The notes under the pieces were generated by a model. The model was not told where the DNA came from. It saw nothing but the letters and a program-made list of their open reading frames with translations, and did not search any database. Source: Oligosphaera ethanolica (GTDB lineage Bacteria; Verrucomicrobiota; Lentisphaeria; Oligosphaerales; Oligosphaeraceae). Taken from it: 64,000 nucleotides of DNA. The stretch is taken from the NCBI RefSeq assembly GCF_030814695.1, contig NZ_JAUSVL010000001.1, positions 2,392,227-2,456,226 of the forward strand. Reading direction: 5' to 3'. Both the position numbers and the translations under genes were made by a program. Below are positions 15,710 through 24,215 of this stretch, piece by piece; position 1 is the stretch's first letter, and each line of letters opens with the position of its first letter.

Positions 15710-16834
15710 TTACTGCTGATCGTCGGGGAGGGCGATGGCGGTGTCTTCTTCGAGGAGATCGTCGACATCATCGGCGTCGGCGGCTTGTGCCGCGGCTGTG
15801 GTAGCGGTGCCGCCCTGGTGTTCGGGGAGGTTCTCGCGGATTTTGGTGATCAGGCGGTTTTGCAGTTCGAGGTCCTGCTCGATGGCCTTTTTAGTTTGTT
15901 CGCGGCCCTGGCCGACTTGGACGTCTTCGAAGGAGAACCACGAGCCGCGTTTTTCGAGCAGCTTCATATCGAGGGCGACATCGAGGATTGACCCAGCGCG
16001 GGATATGCCCTCGTCGTACATGATGTCGAATTCGCATTCGCGGAAAGGCGCGGCCAATTTGTTCTTGACGACCTTGACTTTCACGCGGCTGCCCTGGGCT
16101 TGGCCATCGGGGGCCTTGATGGTGGCGATGCGGCGGATGTCCAGGCGGATGGACGCGTAGAATTTGAGGGCGCGGCCGCCGGTGGTGGTTTCGGGGCTGC
16201 CGAACATCACGCCGATTTTTTCGCGGATCTGGTTGGTGAAGACCACGCAGGTGCGGCTTTTGCTGATGATGGCGGTGAGTTTGCGCAGTGCTTGCGACAT
16301 CAGTCGCGCCTGCAGGCCGACGTGGCTGTCGCCCATCTGGCCCTCGATTTCCGCGCGGGGAACGAGCGCGGCCACGGAGTCGATCACGAGCACATCAATG
16401 GCGTTGCTGCGCACCAGCGTGTCGGTAATATTCAGGGCGTCTTCGCCGCAGTCCGGCTGGGAGATGAGCAGGTCGTCGGTATTGACGCCAATGATTTTGG
16501 CGTAACGTGGGTCGAGCGCGTGCTCGGTGTCGATGTAGGCGCAGACGCCGCCGGCGCGCTGGGCATTGGCGACGACGTGCAGACAGACGGTGGTCTTACC
16601 GGACGACTCCGGTCCGAAGATTTCAAGCACGCGGCCACGAGGGAAGCCGCCGACGCCCATGGCGATGTCCAGCGCCATCGCGCCGGAGCTGATCACCGGC
16701 ACGGCGTCGTGCGTCTGGTCGCCCAGGCGCATGATGGAGCCTTTGCCGAATTCCTTCTCGATTTGGCCGAGTGCCAGTTTCAGATTGCGGTCGCGCTGGT
16801 CGCCGCTGTTGGCGGTGGTCGTTTCTTTGGCCAT
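15710..16834 (-). CDS. recA: Recombinase RecA
   Basis: DNA strand-exchange ATPase for homologous recombination and SOS induction, 374 aa. Walker A is GPESSGKTT (residues 74-82), Walker B is [10 protein letters not shown] (148-157), and the DNA-binding loops are in [20 protein letters not shown] and [18 protein letters not shown]. The C-terminus is acidic ([12 protein letters not shown]), as in other RecA proteins. AAAGGAG lies eight bases before the ATG. It is the last gene of a minus-strand run rdgC-acpS-cinA-recA, 80 bases after cinA. No canonical LexA box was recognised in that 80-base gap. Confidence 0.98.
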   Translation of the reverse strand: MAKETTTANSGDQRDRNLKLALGQIEKEFGKGSIMRLGDQTHDAVPVISSGAMALDIAMGVGGFPRGRVLEIFGPESSGKTTVCLHVVANAQRAGGVCAYIDTEHALDPRYAKIIGVNTDDLLISQPDCGEDALNITDTLVRSNAIDVLVIDSVAALVPRAEIEGQMGDSHVGLQARLMSQALRKLTAIISKSRTCVVFTNQIREKIGVMFGSPETTTGGRALKFYASIRLDIRRIATIKAPDGQAQGSRVKVKVVKNKLAAPFRECEFDIMYDEGISRAGSILDVALDMKLLEKRGSWFSFEDVQVGQGREQTKKAIEQDLELQNRLITKIRENLPEHQGGTATTAAAQAADADDVDDLLEEDTAIALPDDQQ

Positions 16835-16914
16835 GGTGGGTACTCCTTTGTTGCTCGGATGCTGTCAGACAAAACAATACGTTTTACATGTGAAAAGCGA
16901 TGCCCGCCGGCGCC

Positions 16915-18150
16915 TCAGCCGATGGTGTTATTTTCCAGAAGATGTTCAATTAAGAGGTTCATGCCGGCGATGGCGCTGCGCATGCGCACGGTGTCGCGCA
17001 GGCCGTTGAAATGCATGCTGCGCACATCGCGCCAGCCAGGGCCGATGGCGCCGATCACGACGGTCCCCACGGGCTTCTCTGCCGTGCCGCCGCCTGGGCC
17101 GGCGATGCCGCTGACGGCGATGCCCACGGTTACGCCGTAGTTCGCCACCAGGCCGCTGAGCATGGCGTGGACGGTTTCTTCGCTCACGGCGCCGTGGCGG
17201 GCGAGGGTCTCGGCCGGCACGCCCAGCAGGCGCGTCTTCCATTCATTGGCGTAGGTCACGACCGCGCCGGCAAACCACGCGGAAGAACCTGGTATGTCGG
17301 TCAGTGCGGCTGCGATGCCGCCGCCGGTGCAGGATTCGGCCGTGGCCATCACCAGGCCGCGCTCACGGAGGAGCCGCCCGAGGTAGGCGGCAGCACAGGG
17401 GCAGTCCTCCGGCAGCAGCAGGCCGCCAAAGGCGCTGCGCAGGGCCGCGATGGCGGCCGGCAAATCGCCGCCCTGGTCGCGGCGGCGTTTGCTGACGCGG
17501 ACCATGATGTTGTCGTGCTTGATGCAAAACGCCAGGTGGAGGCCGTGGTCGTTACCGAGGGCCTCGTGTACGGCTTTTTCCACCCGCGACTCAGGCCGGC
17601 AGCAGACGTGCAGGGTGACGGCGTCCCAGTCCGCGGCCTGCTGCCGGAGCATGGGCACGACCTCGTTGTCCACCATCGGACCCATTTCGCGCGGCGGTCC
17701 GGGTAGCAGAATCCAGCGGCTGGAGCCGTCTTGCAGCATCAAGCCGGGGGCCGTGCCGTTGCGGTTGGGGATGATCTGAGCCCCGGCGGGGACCTGCGAT
17801 TGGATGTCCAGCGCGTCCGATGGCAGGACCCGGGCGCGAAGGCCCAGGTAGGCCTGAATGCCCGCGCGGACATTTTCGTCCAGCGACAAGGCCCGGCCGA
17901 GGAATTTGGCGACGGTGGGCCGGGTGAGGTCGTCCCGCGTCGGCCCCAGGCCGCCCATCACGAACACGACGTCGGCGCCGCGGCAGAGGGACAAGGCCCG
18001 CAGGATGGCCTCCTCGTCGTCAGGTACACAGTGTTCTTCGCTGAGTGCCAGTCCGATCTGCGCCAGGCGATCGCCAAGAAAGGCCAAGTTCGTGTTGACG
18101 GTATCGCCCGACAACAACTCGTCGCCTACACAGATGATGCGGATGTCCAT
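16915..18150 (-). CDS. cinA: CinA: nicotinamide-nucleotide amidase / competence-damage protein
   Basis: 411-residue two-domain protein. The N-terminal molybdopterin-binding-like (COG1058) domain has CVGDELLSGDTVNTN and FVMGGLGPTRDD, with LLPGPPREM near residue 170. The C-terminal PncC-type deamidase domain carries ATAESCTGGGIAAALTDIPG and VSGIAGPGGGTAEKPVGTV. CinA recycles NMN and hydrolyses ADP-ribose; in many bacteria it sits beside recA, as here. Full family length; both domains look intact. The start is at the end of a weak GGGAG-N11 spacing. Confidence 0.95.
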   Translation of the reverse strand: MDIRIICVGDELLSGDTVNTNLAFLGDRLAQIGLALSEEHCVPDDEEAILRALSLCRGADVVFVMGGLGPTRDDLTRPTVAKFLGRALSLDENVRAGIQAYLGLRARVLPSDALDIQSQVPAGAQIIPNRNGTAPGLMLQDGSSRWILLPGPPREMGPMVDNEVVPMLRQQAADWDAVTLHVCCRPESRVEKAVHEALGNDHGLHLAFCIKHDNIMVRVSKRRRDQGGDLPAAIAALRSAFGGLLLPEDCPCAAAYLGRLLRERGLVMATAESCTGGGIAAALTDIPGSSAWFAGAVVTYANEWKTRLLGVPAETLARHGAVSEETVHAMLSGLVANYGVTVGIAVSGIAGPGGGTAEKPVGTVVIGAIGPGWRDVRSMHFNGLRDTVRMRSAIAGMNLLIEHLLENNTIG

Positions 18151-18291
18151 ACGTTTGCTATTCTCCCGGTTTATGGCGAATAAATATTATATGGTTTTGC
18201 TACTCTGTCAAATGAAAAGTAGCATATTTTTTTTAGTATGTTTTGCGCCCTTGGCCGCCGCGTGATTCCCCGCGTCCACATGCCGCCGCGT

Positions 18292-18675
18292 TCAGATGCC
18301 TTCGCCGACAGCCATGGCGCAGGCGTAGTTGCGCTCGTGGGAAATGCTGACGTGGATGTGGACGATGCCCAGGGCGCGGGCCGTTTCGGCGCCATTGCCG
18401 TGGAGTTCGACGACGGGCTTGCCGTCCTGCCGGTTGCAGAGCACGATGTCCGTCCACGCGCATTGGGCGCAGATGCCGGTGCCAAGGACTTTGGCGACGG
18501 CTTCCTTGGCGGCCCAGCGGCCGGCGTAGTAGTTGAGCCGGCCGATGTCCGATACGGGTGCGCGGCTTTGTTCATCGGCGCTGAAGACGTGATCGAGAAA
18601 GTGCTTGCCGTAGCGATCGATGGAGCGGCGGAAACGCTCCAGGTCGACGATGTCAATGCCAGTGCCGAGTATCAT
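18292..18675 (-). CDS. acpS: Holo-[acyl-carrier-protein] synthase
   Basis: Transfers 4'-phosphopantetheine from CoA to the acyl carrier protein, activating fatty-acid synthesis. 127 aa, normal for AcpS. The diagnostic blocks are GTGIDIVDLERF (metal Asp at residue 8), YYAGRWAAKEAVAKVLGTG with the catalytic Glu, and HVSISHE near the C-terminus. It lies 30 bases after rdgC and 141 bases before cinA on the same strand. Confidence 0.95.
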   Translation of the reverse strand: MILGTGIDIVDLERFRRSIDRYGKHFLDHVFSADEQSRAPVSDIGRLNYYAGRWAAKEAVAKVLGTGICAQCAWTDIVLCNRQDGKPVVELHGNGAETARALGIVHIHVSISHERNYACAMAVGEGI

Positions 18676-18705
18676 CTCGCCTGCGCTCCGATTTCCCGGG
18701 TGTGG

Positions 18706-19815
18706 TCACAGCGCCCTGCGGTTGGCGACCCATTTCTTGGCGTTTTCCTGGTATTCCCGGGCCTTTTGGCTGTCGGTCATTTCTTCGAGGAAGCGCTTGT
18801 AGAGATTGAAGAAGATGGTTTGGAAGATGAAGAGGTTCGTCATGCGTTCCTCGAAGATGCTTTCGGGGTCCATGGCCTCGCCTTCGGGCATTTTGAGGCC
18901 GCGGAAGACGAAATCCGAGTCGACGGTGACGGCCCATTCTTCACCGGGGTTGCGGGCGAGGATGAGCTTGGCGCGCTTGAGTTTTTTGCCGACCATCAAG
19001 GCGGCTTTGGCCTCGGCGCTCTGGGTGGGCAGGCCCTTGCGGATGACGCTTTCGACGGCGCCGGCGCCGTCTTCGTCACTGACCAGCACCAGCGGCCCCT
19101 CGATCATCATGCTGAATTCGCCAATCTTTGTCGGCGGCAGCACGCCGCCGCGTTCTTCCTGGAAGAACCAGAGCCAGGTCAGGAAGTTCTCGCCGAGGCT
19201 GCCGTTGGGGCGTTCGTCGGCGCGGTCGGGGTCGGGCGAAATGCCCAGCGCTGGGATGCTCGCTGGGTCCAGCTCAAAACGCTCGGCAGCGACGACGTCG
19301 GGCGTGTAGGGCAGGGGCTCGAAGCCGATGCTTTTTTTGAAGAAGCCGAGGAACATATCCAGCTGGTTGGCCGACGTGGCGCTGGTGTAGAGGAGGTTTT
19401 CGGTGCAGTCGATGGCGAAGTACATGCCGGAGATTTGCGGCGGCATTTTGGGCAGGAGCCGTTGCTGGACTTCCTCCTTGATGGTCTTGCGTTCCTTGCG
19501 GCCGAGGCGCTCGTGGCCTTTTTCCGCCATACGGGCCAGTTCGACCATGCGGCATTCGGCGGTGAGCAACGACGACGGTATTTTGCGCTCGGCCTGGCGC
19601 AGGCAGAGGTGGTAGAAGCCGGCGGCGCGGATGGTCTCGTCGCTGATGTTGCTGTCCAGGAGATGCCGTGGTGACACCCAGCCCCACTGGGGCTCGTCTT
19701 TGATTTCGTCCAGCGCGCGGGCGGCATATTCGGCGAAGCGCTCAATGCTGTCGGTGGGCATGGGCTCCGGCAGGCTGCAGATGCGGAAAGTGATATTACC
19801 CTGATCAAATGGCAT
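18706..19815 (-). CDS. rdgC: RdgC-family recombination-associated protein
   Basis: Ring-forming DNA-binding protein that in Proteobacteria limits RecA loading and replication-fork recombination. From MPFDQGNITF the 369 residues follow the RdgC plan: QWGWVSPRHLLD (the GWVPP-like strand), LRQAERKIPSSLLTAECRM, LGRKERKTIKEEVQQRLLPKMPP (matching the KDEVxxxLLPRAF region), then NLLYTSATSANQLDMFLGFFKKSIG. Start 19815 has GGAG eight bases upstream; an in-frame extension to 19962 has no ribosome site. Similarity is recognised by pattern and is moderate. Its place beside recA and cinA supports the call. Confidence 0.78.
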   Translation of the reverse strand: MPFDQGNITFRICSLPEPMPTDSIERFAEYAARALDEIKDEPQWGWVSPRHLLDSNISDETIRAAGFYHLCLRQAERKIPSSLLTAECRMVELARMAEKGHERLGRKERKTIKEEVQQRLLPKMPPQISGMYFAIDCTENLLYTSATSANQLDMFLGFFKKSIGFEPLPYTPDVVAAERFELDPASIPALGISPDPDRADERPNGSLGENFLTWLWFFQEERGGVLPPTKIGEFSMMIEGPLVLVSDEDGAGAVESVIRKGLPTQSAEAKAALMVGKKLKRAKLILARNPGEEWAVTVDSDFVFRGLKMPEGEAMDPESIFEERMTNLFIFQTIFFNLYKRFLEEMTDSQKAREYQENAKKWVANRRAL

Positions 19816-19980
19816 GGGACATCTCCAGAATTCTCTTGGCGGTGACAGGCAAACGCCGGCTTGGCGCCGGCGTGGTCGAGGCGGTGAAAATGAGGTCAGG
19901 CGCGCCGTGGCGGCGGCCGTCGGGCAGTCTCTAAGTGTAATGCGAAAACGGCGAAATTCCACAGCCGGCGGGCTGCCGCA

Positions 19981-22044
19981 TCATTGCGCCTGGGGCGCAG
20001 TCGGCGGCGCAGCGGCGGGTATGGCGAGAAGCTCGTGGCGGCCGTTGATGGTGATGTCCAGGCCGCTGTCGCCGAGGGCGACTTGGGCGGCGTGGCCGTC
20101 GCCGCTGATAGTGACCCGGCCATCGCTGAGCAGCGCGTTGAGGTCGCGCGGCTGGTCTTTGGGGGTGGGTATGAGTAGCGTGACCAAGTCCCAGTCGGTG
20201 CACGCCTCGGCGGGCGCGACCTGCAGTTCCAGAGCGCTGCCGGGTTTGCCCTCGCCGGCGCCCCCGGGATTGTACGCGTACTGGCGGTGCATGATGCCCG
20301 GGTTGATCTGCGTGGCCAGTGGCGTCGCGCTCAGGCAGTGGATGGCCATGTCCGCCAGGGGCCGGCGCAGCAGCCAGCAGTTGGGCGCGACCGCGCTGAG
20401 CTCGGTGTGGCCGTCGAGATTGTGGACATGCCAGAAACTGTCGTAGCGATGCGCGTCGGCGCCGCGCAGCCGGTCCCAGATCAGCCAGTAGCCGGCTTCG
20501 CGCACGAAGATCACTGTGCGCCGGACGCTGTGCATGGCCGGCTGGTAGCAGCCGGCGGCCTCGCTGGCCATGACATCGACGAATTCGCCGGCCGTGGTCA
20601 GCAGCGGCACCGCGCGCGGCTCGCCCGCGACGTGCTGGGGCTGCTGACTCTTTGCGGGGAAGAGCTGGTTTTTGCCGTCGATGGTGATGGTATTTCCGGA
20701 GCGCGTGAGCATGTCCCATTCGCGCCGCATGGCGCCGCGGTAGCTCGAATGGCCCGGGTTCACCAGCAGGTACTCGCCGAAAGCGGCGAGGACAATGCCG
20801 TTGCGATAAGGCCGGTGGTGGCTGAAGCCGACGCGCGTGCGCCCGCCGGAGAGCATGGCCATGACTTGCGCGCCTGGCGACCAGCCGCTGCGGATGTAGC
20901 AGTCGCCATTGGCGAAGGCCCGCACCAGCGGCAGGTCCTCAAGTGGGCGGGGCGCCGGCGGCGCCGTGAGGTCGTGGGTTAGCACCCGGTATTCCCATTT
21001 GTTGGTGTCGCCGGTGCCGCCGAGGCGGCGATTGAGTTCGACGGCGCGGCCAGAGCCCGTGAGGGCCGCCAGAAAGATCAGCTCGGTGGTGCCGGTGCCG
21101 GCAAACTGTGCGCCGTCGTGAAAGAGCATGCGGATGTTGCTCTTGTCGAAGGTCGCGAAGGGATAGCAGTAGGGCAGCCAGTCCGGCGCAAGGGCCAGCC
21201 GGGTGTTGCGGAAGACGCGGTCGCGCTCGGCGGGCGTCATCGCGGCGGCGGGGCCGATGAGCTCGCCGACGGGATAAAGCAGGTACTGGGCGCCTTCGCC
21301 ATAGCTGCCGTCGTCTTCGATAGTGCTGTCCAAGTAGGACTGCAGGACGGCGAGGGTTCGCTCGTGGGCCGCGTCGTCCTGCAGCAAGCGCGCCGCGAGG
21401 TGGGTGCCGCTGGCGATGACGGCCAGCCAGTTGTTGTTGTTCTTGCCAGCGCAGAAACGCAGACCAGGCAGCAGGCCTTTCTCGCGCAGCGCGGCGGCGA
21501 TCTGCTGCTGTTCGTCGGCGCTGAAAAGCGGGCGCGTGAAATCCAGCGCGGGAACGACGCGGCTCAAGAGGCTGCCGCTTTGCAGCGACGCCGTTTGCGT
21601 CGCCATGGTGTTGGGAAAGCGCTCGGCGTGCAGCCAGAAGGGCATCGGCTTGGCCATGACCGCCAGCAGATTGTCGTGTAGGAAGGCGCCCGTGTGCTCG
21701 TGGCCGGTTAGGAAATACACGAGCGCCAGGGTGATCGGGTTGACGCGGTAGATATCGTCGCTGTAATTCGCCGTTGGCAGATAATCGCCATTGCGCAATA
21801 TGCGTATGGTCTTGGCGCAGAGGCCGCGGAAAGCCCGCTGGCCGCCGGCGTCATTGCGGTAGTAATCAGCCAGGGTCAGCAGCGCCGATGGCTGATAGAG
21901 CCGCGACTGCGCCGCCACGCGCTGAAGGTGGGCGTCATTCACCACAAATTCGTCCATGCTCAGCGCAGGGGGCTCCTGGCCATGCGCGATGCCCAGAACG
22001 ATGAACGCCGCGAAAAAATAAGCCGTCAGCCACCGCTGGGTCAT
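19981..22044 (-). CDS. Secreted heparinase II/III-family polysaccharide lyase
   Basis: 687-residue exported protein starting MTQRWLTAYFFAAFIVLGIAHG, a signal peptide. The N-terminal half is alpha-helical with the (alpha/alpha) toroid pattern and the motif DGSYGEGAQYLLYPVGELI. The C-terminal half is beta-rich and begins with GFSHHRPYRNGIVLAAFGEYLLVNPGHSSY, matching the HaHxDxxxFxLxAxGxxLLxDxG block of heparinase II/III (PF07940). Likely cleaves uronate-containing glycans such as heparan, alginate or host mucopolysaccharides in the periplasm. An upstream in-frame extension to 22131 is basic and lacks a start signal. No SusC/D or sulfatase genes adjoin it. Confidence 0.82.
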   Translation of the reverse strand: MTQRWLTAYFFAAFIVLGIAHGQEPPALSMDEFVVNDAHLQRVAAQSRLYQPSALLTLADYYRNDAGGQRAFRGLCAKTIRILRNGDYLPTANYSDDIYRVNPITLALVYFLTGHEHTGAFLHDNLLAVMAKPMPFWLHAERFPNTMATQTASLQSGSLLSRVVPALDFTRPLFSADEQQQIAAALREKGLLPGLRFCAGKNNNNWLAVIASGTHLAARLLQDDAAHERTLAVLQSYLDSTIEDDGSYGEGAQYLLYPVGELIGPAAAMTPAERDRVFRNTRLALAPDWLPYCYPFATFDKSNIRMLFHDGAQFAGTGTTELIFLAALTGSGRAVELNRRLGGTGDTNKWEYRVLTHDLTAPPAPRPLEDLPLVRAFANGDCYIRSGWSPGAQVMAMLSGGRTRVGFSHHRPYRNGIVLAAFGEYLLVNPGHSSYRGAMRREWDMLTRSGNTITIDGKNQLFPAKSQQPQHVAGEPRAVPLLTTAGEFVDVMASEAAGCYQPAMHSVRRTVIFVREAGYWLIWDRLRGADAHRYDSFWHVHNLDGHTELSAVAPNCWLLRRPLADMAIHCLSATPLATQINPGIMHRQYAYNPGGAGEGKPGSALELQVAPAEACTDWDLVTLLIPTPKDQPRDLNALLSDGRVTISGDGHAAQVALGDSGLDITINGRHELLAIPAAAPPTAPQAQ

Positions 22045-22167
22045 ATGTGCAATTGCCTTTCTTGGGTTTGCTTTGCCATTCGTTTTCCGCTTGCTTTGCT
22101 GCCGGCCTTCGCCCCCGCCCGCGCTTTTCAAGAATAATGCGCCGGCCGCCCTCGCGCAATGCCAGAG

Positions 22168-22405
22168 AGAAATGATCGGACGGATCGGACGGATCGGTCA
22201 GTGATTGATATTTGCCGGTGCCGGAGGACCACTGGGACCGGGGGGACGCCTTGGCGACTGCGTGTTGGGGCGAGGACTCACGGACTCATGAGGCATGGTC
22301 TCATGGATTGGACCGTGGGGACTTTCTGGACCATGGGGAATGACGCCTTGGACGCTGTGGACAGGTCTTGGACTACCGGGACACCGGGGACTCACTGATT
22401 ACTAA
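22168..22405 (+). repeat. Satellite F and repeat family C, copy 1
   Basis: GATCGGACGGATCGG units (22171-22203) lead into GGTCAGTGATTGATATT. Family C follows: GGGGCGAGGACTCACGGACT, CATGAGGCATGGTCTCATGG, ATTGGACCGTGGGGACTTTC, ending ACTCACTGATTAC. Related blocks are at 33030-33180 and 39846-40080. The rest of the 550-base gap before asd shows nothing recognised. Confidence 0.7.
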
Positions 22406-22594
22406 AAACATCCCCGCGCCGGTCCCGGTGTCGAGCGGCCGGGCTTTTCCGGCGTTATATTAACAGACTCGACGCCCGGGCGAGCCTTGCTTGGCAACAT
22501 CGAACCCGGACGGAGCCCCGCTGCCGGATATTTCGCAAGGCCAAGGCACTCCGGCAACATCGCAGGATCGCGCCCTGCAGGAAGTGAAAGAAAG

Positions 22595-23593
22595 ATGAAT
22601 CAGAACAAGAACGTCGCCGTCGTTGGCGCCACTGGCGCTGTCGGAGTGGAAATGCTGGAAACGCTTGCGAAGCGCAATTTTCCGGTGAAATCGCTCCGTC
22701 TTCTGGCCTCCAGCAGGTCTGCTGGCAAGCCCATGACTTACCGTGGCGAGACCATAAAAGTCGAAGAGCTCACTAAAGATTCGTTCAAAGGCATTGACAT
22801 CGCCCTGTTCAGCGCTGGCGCGTCCCGTTCGCGTGAGTTTGCGCAGTTTGCGGTTGATGCCGGCGCGGTGGTAGTGGACAACTCCAGCGCGTTCCGCATG
22901 GACCCGTCGGTGCCGCTGATTGTGCCGGAAGTGAATCCGGAGGACATCAAGAAGCACCACGGCGTCATTGCCAATCCGAATTGCACGACGATCATCATGC
23001 TGGTGGCGATCAAGCCCCTCTACGATCTGTCGCCGATCAAGCGTATCGTGGTGAGCACCTACCAGAGTGCGAGTGGCGCTGGCGCCAAGGGCATGGAAGA
23101 GCTCGAGCAGCAGACGGCGGCGGTCCTGGCGGGCCAGCCGGCCGTGCCGCAGTTCTTCCCCCACCCCTACGCCTTCAATCTCTTCAGCCACAACACCGCC
23201 ATTCAGGCTAACGGCTACAATGAGGAAGAGCTGAAGATGGTCTATGAGACGCGCAAGATCATGCACGACGATGCTATCCGCGTCTGCCCGACCTGCGTGC
23301 GCGTGCCTGTCCTCCGCTCGCACTCCGAAGCGATTACCATCGAGCAGGTCCGCAAGGTCAGTGTCGAAGAAGCCCGCGCCGCCCTGGCTAAGGCCCCTGG
23401 CGTCAAGATAGTCGACGACCGCGAGAAGAACCTCTTCCCGATGCCCTGCAACAGCAACGGCCAGTACGACGTCCTCGTCGGCCGTATCCGCGAAGACCTC
23501 AGCTGCGATAACGGCCTGGCGCTCTTCGTCTGCGGCGACCAGCTCCTCAAAGGCGCGGCCCTCAACGCCGTCCAAATCGCCGAACTGCTCTGA
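22595..23593 (+). CDS. asd: Aspartate-semialdehyde dehydrogenase
   Basis: NADPH-dependent conversion of aspartyl phosphate to aspartate semialdehyde, the branch to lysine/diaminopimelate, threonine and methionine. 332 aa. NADP loop GATGAVGVEMLETL (residues 10-23), catalytic Cys130 in NPNCTTI, active-site SASGAGAKGMEELEQQ, and the His-containing RVPVLRSHSEA. Start 22595 gives the standard MNQNKNVAVVGATG; the longer frame back to 22487 has no support. A hairpin terminator follows about 65 bases downstream. Confidence 0.95.
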   Translation: MNQNKNVAVVGATGAVGVEMLETLAKRNFPVKSLRLLASSRSAGKPMTYRGETIKVEELTKDSFKGIDIALFSAGASRSREFAQFAVDAGAVVVDNSSAFRMDPSVPLIVPEVNPEDIKKHHGVIANPNCTTIIMLVAIKPLYDLSPIKRIVVSTYQSASGAGAKGMEELEQQTAAVLAGQPAVPQFFPHPYAFNLFSHNTAIQANGYNEEELKMVYETRKIMHDDAIRVCPTCVRVPVLRSHSEAITIEQVRKVSVEEARAALAKAPGVKIVDDREKNLFPMPCNSNGQYDVLVGRIREDLSCDNGLALFVCGDQLLKGAALNAVQIAELL

Positions 23594-23658
23594 GTAACGC
23601 CGAGCCACGGCACGCGGTTCGCGCTACGGCGCAAACCGCCACGACTGCCGACTCCCAA

Positions 23659-23692
23659 AACACCGCCCGCACATCGCGGACGGTGTTTTTTT
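23659..23692 (+). terminator. Terminator after asd
   Basis: ACACCGCCCGC pairs imperfectly with GCGGACGGTGT around a short loop and is followed by TTTTTTT at about 23685-23691. Confidence 0.75.
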
Positions 23693-23715
23693 ATCCGTTA
23701 ATTACTATCCGCAGA

Positions 23716-24215
23716 TGGCGCGAATTCGTCGGGGCGGACCTGTGTGTCCGCCCTTTTTTTCTCACGCGAAGGCGCGAAGGCGCGAATTCGTAGGGGCGGA
23801 CCTGTGTGTCCGCCCTTTTTTTCTCACGCGAAGGCGCGAAGGCGCGAAGAAGAAAAGAATGAATGGCGGCATGTCTTGCCGCTGCGCGACAAGTCACGCC
23901 GCCGATAGGAAGGCGCAAAGGAAACGCTTTTTCTCACGCGAAGGCGCGAAGGCGCGAATTCGTCGGGGCGGACCTATGTGTCCGCCCTTTTTTTCTCACG
24001 CGAAGGCGCGAAGACGCGAATTCGTAGGGGCGGACCTATGTGTCCGCCCTTTGTTTCTCACGCGAAGGCGCGAAGAAGAAAAGAATGAATGGCGGCATGT
24101 CTTGCCGCTGCGCGACAAGTCACGCCGCCGATAGGAAGGCGCAAAGGAAACGCTTTTTCTCACGCGAAGGCGCGAAGGCGCGAATTCGTCGGGGCGGACC
24201 TATGTGTCCGCCCCG
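23716..24215. repeat. Family D' array of terminator-like hairpins within a duplicated 226-bp unit
   Basis: Five hairpins GGGCGGAC-N6-GTCCGCCC begin at 23732, 23794, 23966, 24028 and 24192. The first three are followed by seven or more T and the fourth by CTTTGTTT, the form of Rho-independent terminators. Spacers are CTCACGCGAAGGCGCGAAGG. A longer piece starting GAAGAAAAGAATGAATGGCG is present twice, 226 bases apart (23847 and 24073). The array lies between the convergent asd and type IIG genes. The last hairpin loop contains the stop codon of the type IIG gene. Confidence 0.85.

Noticed and set aside
23716..24215. CRISPR array
   Set aside because: Spacers between the hairpins are themselves repeated and no cas genes are present.
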